A stretch of 64,000 nt of DNA from Nitrospirota bacterium (GTDB lineage: Bacteria; Nitrospirota; UBA9217): NCBI GenBank assembly GCA_020052615.1, contig JAGVOT010000128.1, forward strand, positions 1-64,000, written 5' to 3'. The position numbers were made by a program, and so were the translations under genes. Below the pieces are notes generated by a model. The model did no database searches and had not been told where the DNA came from. It saw only the letters and a list, made by a program, of their open reading frames with translations. Below, piece by piece: positions 61,983-64,000 of the stretch (positions are counted from its first letter, which is position 1; each line of letters starts with the position of its first letter).

Positions 61983-63323
61983 CTACATCTCATCAAAGGG
62001 CACGAACGACCTTTCCATCTGGAACGGCGGCGGTATTGTTCTTATCTCACTCGGGTTCTTTACTTCGCTAATCGATAGTCTGTTATTTGATAGACCATAT
62101 GCGACGAGCAAAAATGGCAGGTCTTTATCCACTAACGATGCTCCCGATGCCGTCAGCAAGTCGCTCGGCTTATCCAACGCTATAATTTTGATCACCTGTT
62201 CCGCTGCAGAAAGACAGTTTCTGTTCACATAGGGATGCACAGTCATTTTATTCCTCACTTGCGTCACCTGGCTGCCGCCGCCGAAGACGAAGATATTGAG
62301 TGTCTTCCACTGATTAACATCCTTCTGTTTGGAATAAGCGATACCCCATGCTGTTTCCACCGCTTCATGCATTAGATTAACATATTTCCCGCATTCTACA
62401 GAAAGATCGGGGTGACTTATCAACATGCTATCCTCATTACTACGAAAATCCAGCAACCCATGTTTTTGCATAATTTCGTCGATACAGTCCATTCCAACGG
62501 CATCAGAAGTGGCTCCAAAAAAAGCAAATCCATCTTTCTGCCATCGACCCGTTGTGGCGTCGTGTCGCTCAGTGATGCGGAAGATGCTGGCGTTGGTCGT
62601 ACCAGCACCGATGTCAGCTTTCGCATAAAGACCCTGTTTTATATTGGGCGACGTGAATGCCCATGTAAGCGCGGACTCAGCCTCAGTCCGCAACCAATCG
62701 CGCACCGAATTGGTATCTGGCACGCGTTTTTTTTGTACCTCGTTTCTCGCCTGCTCCGACAGTTCTTGCAGTCGATCAATAGACAGAAGACCTCCACGAA
62801 TAATTTTCCCATCTTGGTGTTTGAGCAGCCAATACGCGCTACGAATCACTTCAAGGAAACCTTCTCGCAACACTGTGTCACTGAAAAAGCTCATCGGGAT
62901 TCCCATGGTGATTTGCAGCTTAATATCGTTGCGGCTGGCACCATAGAACTTCTCTATCCTCAGATGGGCTAATTCAGCTAGATACCAAACAGTGGCAATT
63001 GCGATGTCACGTGCACTTACACCATCTGGGAACGAGATGATCTCGCCGTAATAATATTTTTTATCATGCTGTTTGATCTCCTCTGCCAGCCTCATTTTTA
63101 TGCTGTAATACACATCCCAATCATCGGTTCCTGTTGCCTCGTGACCGCCGAACACAAATTCACGTGTCTTCTTATTAAATGCAACATTGGTAGGCACACG
63201 ATAATCCCCATTGATATCGTCGATCACATAGGACCGCTCCCCGCCGACCGCCTGATAGTCGCGGAAGACCATTTTTGCAGAACTAGTGCCATAATCCAGA
63301 CCGAGCTGTATATACTTGATCAT
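61983..63323 (-). CDS. Actin/Hsp70-fold ATPase
   Basis: A 446-residue protein of the actin/Hsp70/ParM superfamily. Phosphate-1 is LGLDYGTSSAKMVF (residues 7-20), phosphate-2 is KADIGAGTTNASIFRI and the adenosine motif is IFVFGGGSQVTQVRNKM. It has no peptide-binding domain, so it is nearer to ParM/MreB-like or stand-alone Hsp70-like ATPases than to DnaK. The ATG overlaps the stop of the upstream gene as ATGA. A 102-base gap follows before the Mre11-like gene. It could polymerise or act as a switch that licenses the complex; unknown. Confidence 0.85.
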   Translation of the reverse strand: MIKYIQLGLDYGTSSAKMVFRDYQAVGGERSYVIDDINGDYRVPTNVAFNKKTREFVFGGHEATGTDDWDVYYSIKMRLAEEIKQHDKKYYYGEIISFPDGVSARDIAIATVWYLAELAHLRIEKFYGASRNDIKLQITMGIPMSFFSDTVLREGFLEVIRSAYWLLKHQDGKIIRGGLLSIDRLQELSEQARNEVQKKRVPDTNSVRDWLRTEAESALTWAFTSPNIKQGLYAKADIGAGTTNASIFRITERHDATTGRWQKDGFAFFGATSDAVGMDCIDEIMQKHGLLDFRSNEDSMLISHPDLSVECGKYVNLMHEAVETAWGIAYSKQKDVNQWKTLNIFVFGGGSQVTQVRNKMTVHPYVNRNCLSAAEQVIKIIALDKPSDLLTASGASLVDKDLPFLLVAYGLSNNRLSISEVKNPSEIRTIPPPFQMERSFVPFDEM

Positions 63324-64000
63324 GCAGTGCGTTCCTCCACGATAAGAATGCCTGCAGCCACCTCTTCGCTTTCTGGCTCCTTCCATTTTAGAAGACTAAT
63401 ACTGCGTTCCATGGCGGTCGAGAGCTCATCATTCGCCTTCCTGATTTTTGCTTCCGCGAGCCGCAGAGGCAAAGGAAGTTTGTTGCCTTCTAAAAGTTTC
63501 TGGTGCCTCTCCTTCGCCTTTTTGAGTCTTAACTCCAGCGTGGCTCTCAACGTAGCCGATTGTTGTTCGTATCGGATTTCATCTAACTTTCGTTCCCTTT
63601 CGCTTGACTCATGCCTCAATCTTTCTAACTCGCTTATTAGACGTTTTTTGACCTCTGCCACACCGTGTCCATCAATCGAAGGCTCAGGTGAACTTATTCC
63701 ATTTTCTAACATATGGAGCAATATGGGGATAGTCTTCTCATGATCGGATATTGCTGAACCTCCTCGGAATGGAACAAGTACAATGATCATCCTGGTACTC
63801 GGACGCCGCGAAGCGATCTCCAAGTTCATTATTAGGAATCCATATATTCCTTGTTCTAGTAGTCCAGGTATGCTCGGCACCGAGAGACAAAACGCAGCCT
63901 GTCTGCGTTCGTTTGTTTTTTCGTATTTTGAAACTGCGAAAAGGACCAACGGATGGCGGAAGTGTACGAGATCAGAATTCACATGTCGATGAGCTATTTC
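63320..64000 (-). CDS. Coiled-coil protein (5' end outside window)
   Basis: The frame stays open to the right edge. A GTG at 63982 exists but the codons before it remain sensible, so the true start is probably outside. The 220+ visible residues have a beta-rich first part (HPLVLFAVSKYEK, GIYGFLIMNLEIA, STRMIIVLVPF) and a charged coiled coil (LISELERLRHESSERERKLD, LRLKKAKERHQKL). The family is not recognised. The stop overlaps the actin-like ATPase start, which makes them likely partners. Confidence 0.7.
   Translation of the reverse strand, partial: EIAHRHVNSDLVHFRHPLVLFAVSKYEKTNERRQAAFCLSVPSIPGLLEQGIYGFLIMNLEIASRRPSTRMIIVLVPFRGGSAISDHEKTIPILLHMLENGISSPEPSIDGHGVAEVKKRLISELERLRHESSERERKLDEIRYEQQSATLRATLELRLKKAKERHQKLLEGNKLPLPLRLAEAKIRKANDELSTAMERSISLLKWKEPESEEVAAGILIVEERTA

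Overview
The left 21 kb is GC-rich and looks like the chromosome of a Desulfobacterota- or Nitrospirota-type bacterium. The supporting signs are a fused Sat-CysC, a geopeptide RiPP locus, a periplasmic binding protein/histidine kinase/NarL-type regulator set, and a degenerate repeat built on 'cgaagcaatctc'. This phylum call is inference from gene style, not from a marker gene. From about 21.4 kb rightwards the window is accessory DNA: an AT-rich recombinase block, then a mosaic of defence-type genes almost all on the minus strand.

Layout. 0-1.4 kb: a DEAD-box RNA helicase running off the left edge. 1.4-1.5 kb: a decayed 3' half of tRNA-fMet with a terminator. 1.7-6.7 kb: an operon for PAPS-dependent sulfation (CysQ, Sat-CysC, a ChrA-type transporter, a sulfotransferase). 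7-9.9 kb: a PhnD-type binding protein, a chemoreceptor and a cheW stump. 10-17 kb: a minus-strand run of TonB receptor, 33-residue geopeptide precursor, radical SAM maturase, substrate-binding protein, histidine kinase and response regulator. 17.4-21.1 kb: small signalling and hypothetical genes, a pseudogene, and several copies of a 14-bp palindrome of the form TACCCGnnCGGGTA, which also stands as a triplet before cysQ. The response regulator is the obvious candidate to bind it.

21.4-28.8 kb: a well-preserved tRNA-fMet 3' half with terminator marks a junction. It is followed by an IS630-like transposase relic and a three-gene set (ParB-like/zinc-ribbon protein, an 836-residue recombinase-like protein without a visible tyrosine nucleophile, and an 846-residue tyrosine recombinase with all catalytic residues). 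28.8-29.2 kb: a TacA-type antitoxin beside a truncated TacT toxin. 29.3-34.9 kb: a five-gene operon (ARPP-1-type protein, two small proteins, Hsp70 with TPRs, UvrD-like helicase). 35.3-35.6 kb: a highly structured stretch resembling a HEARO/omega RNA (the IscB guide RNA), with no IscB gene present.

36.4-64 kb: twelve consecutive minus-strand genes with overlaps or short gaps, consistent with one ~27.5-kb operon that continues past the right edge. In transcription order: a coiled-coil protein, an actin/Hsp70-fold ATPase, an Mre11-like nuclease, a Rad50/YhaN-like ATPase, a DrmD-like SNF2 helicase, a 1702-residue adenine methyltransferase, a 1977-residue DUF1998 helicase fused to a nuclease-like region and an S24 peptidase, a 204-residue unknown, a PD-(D/E)XK-like protein, a DUF6361 protein, a PLD nuclease-like protein and a second SNF2-like helicase. 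The helicase-methylase-helicase core resembles DISARM class 1 and Hma-type (helicase-methylase-ATPase) defence. The remaining parts make this the best candidate here for an undescribed composite immune system.
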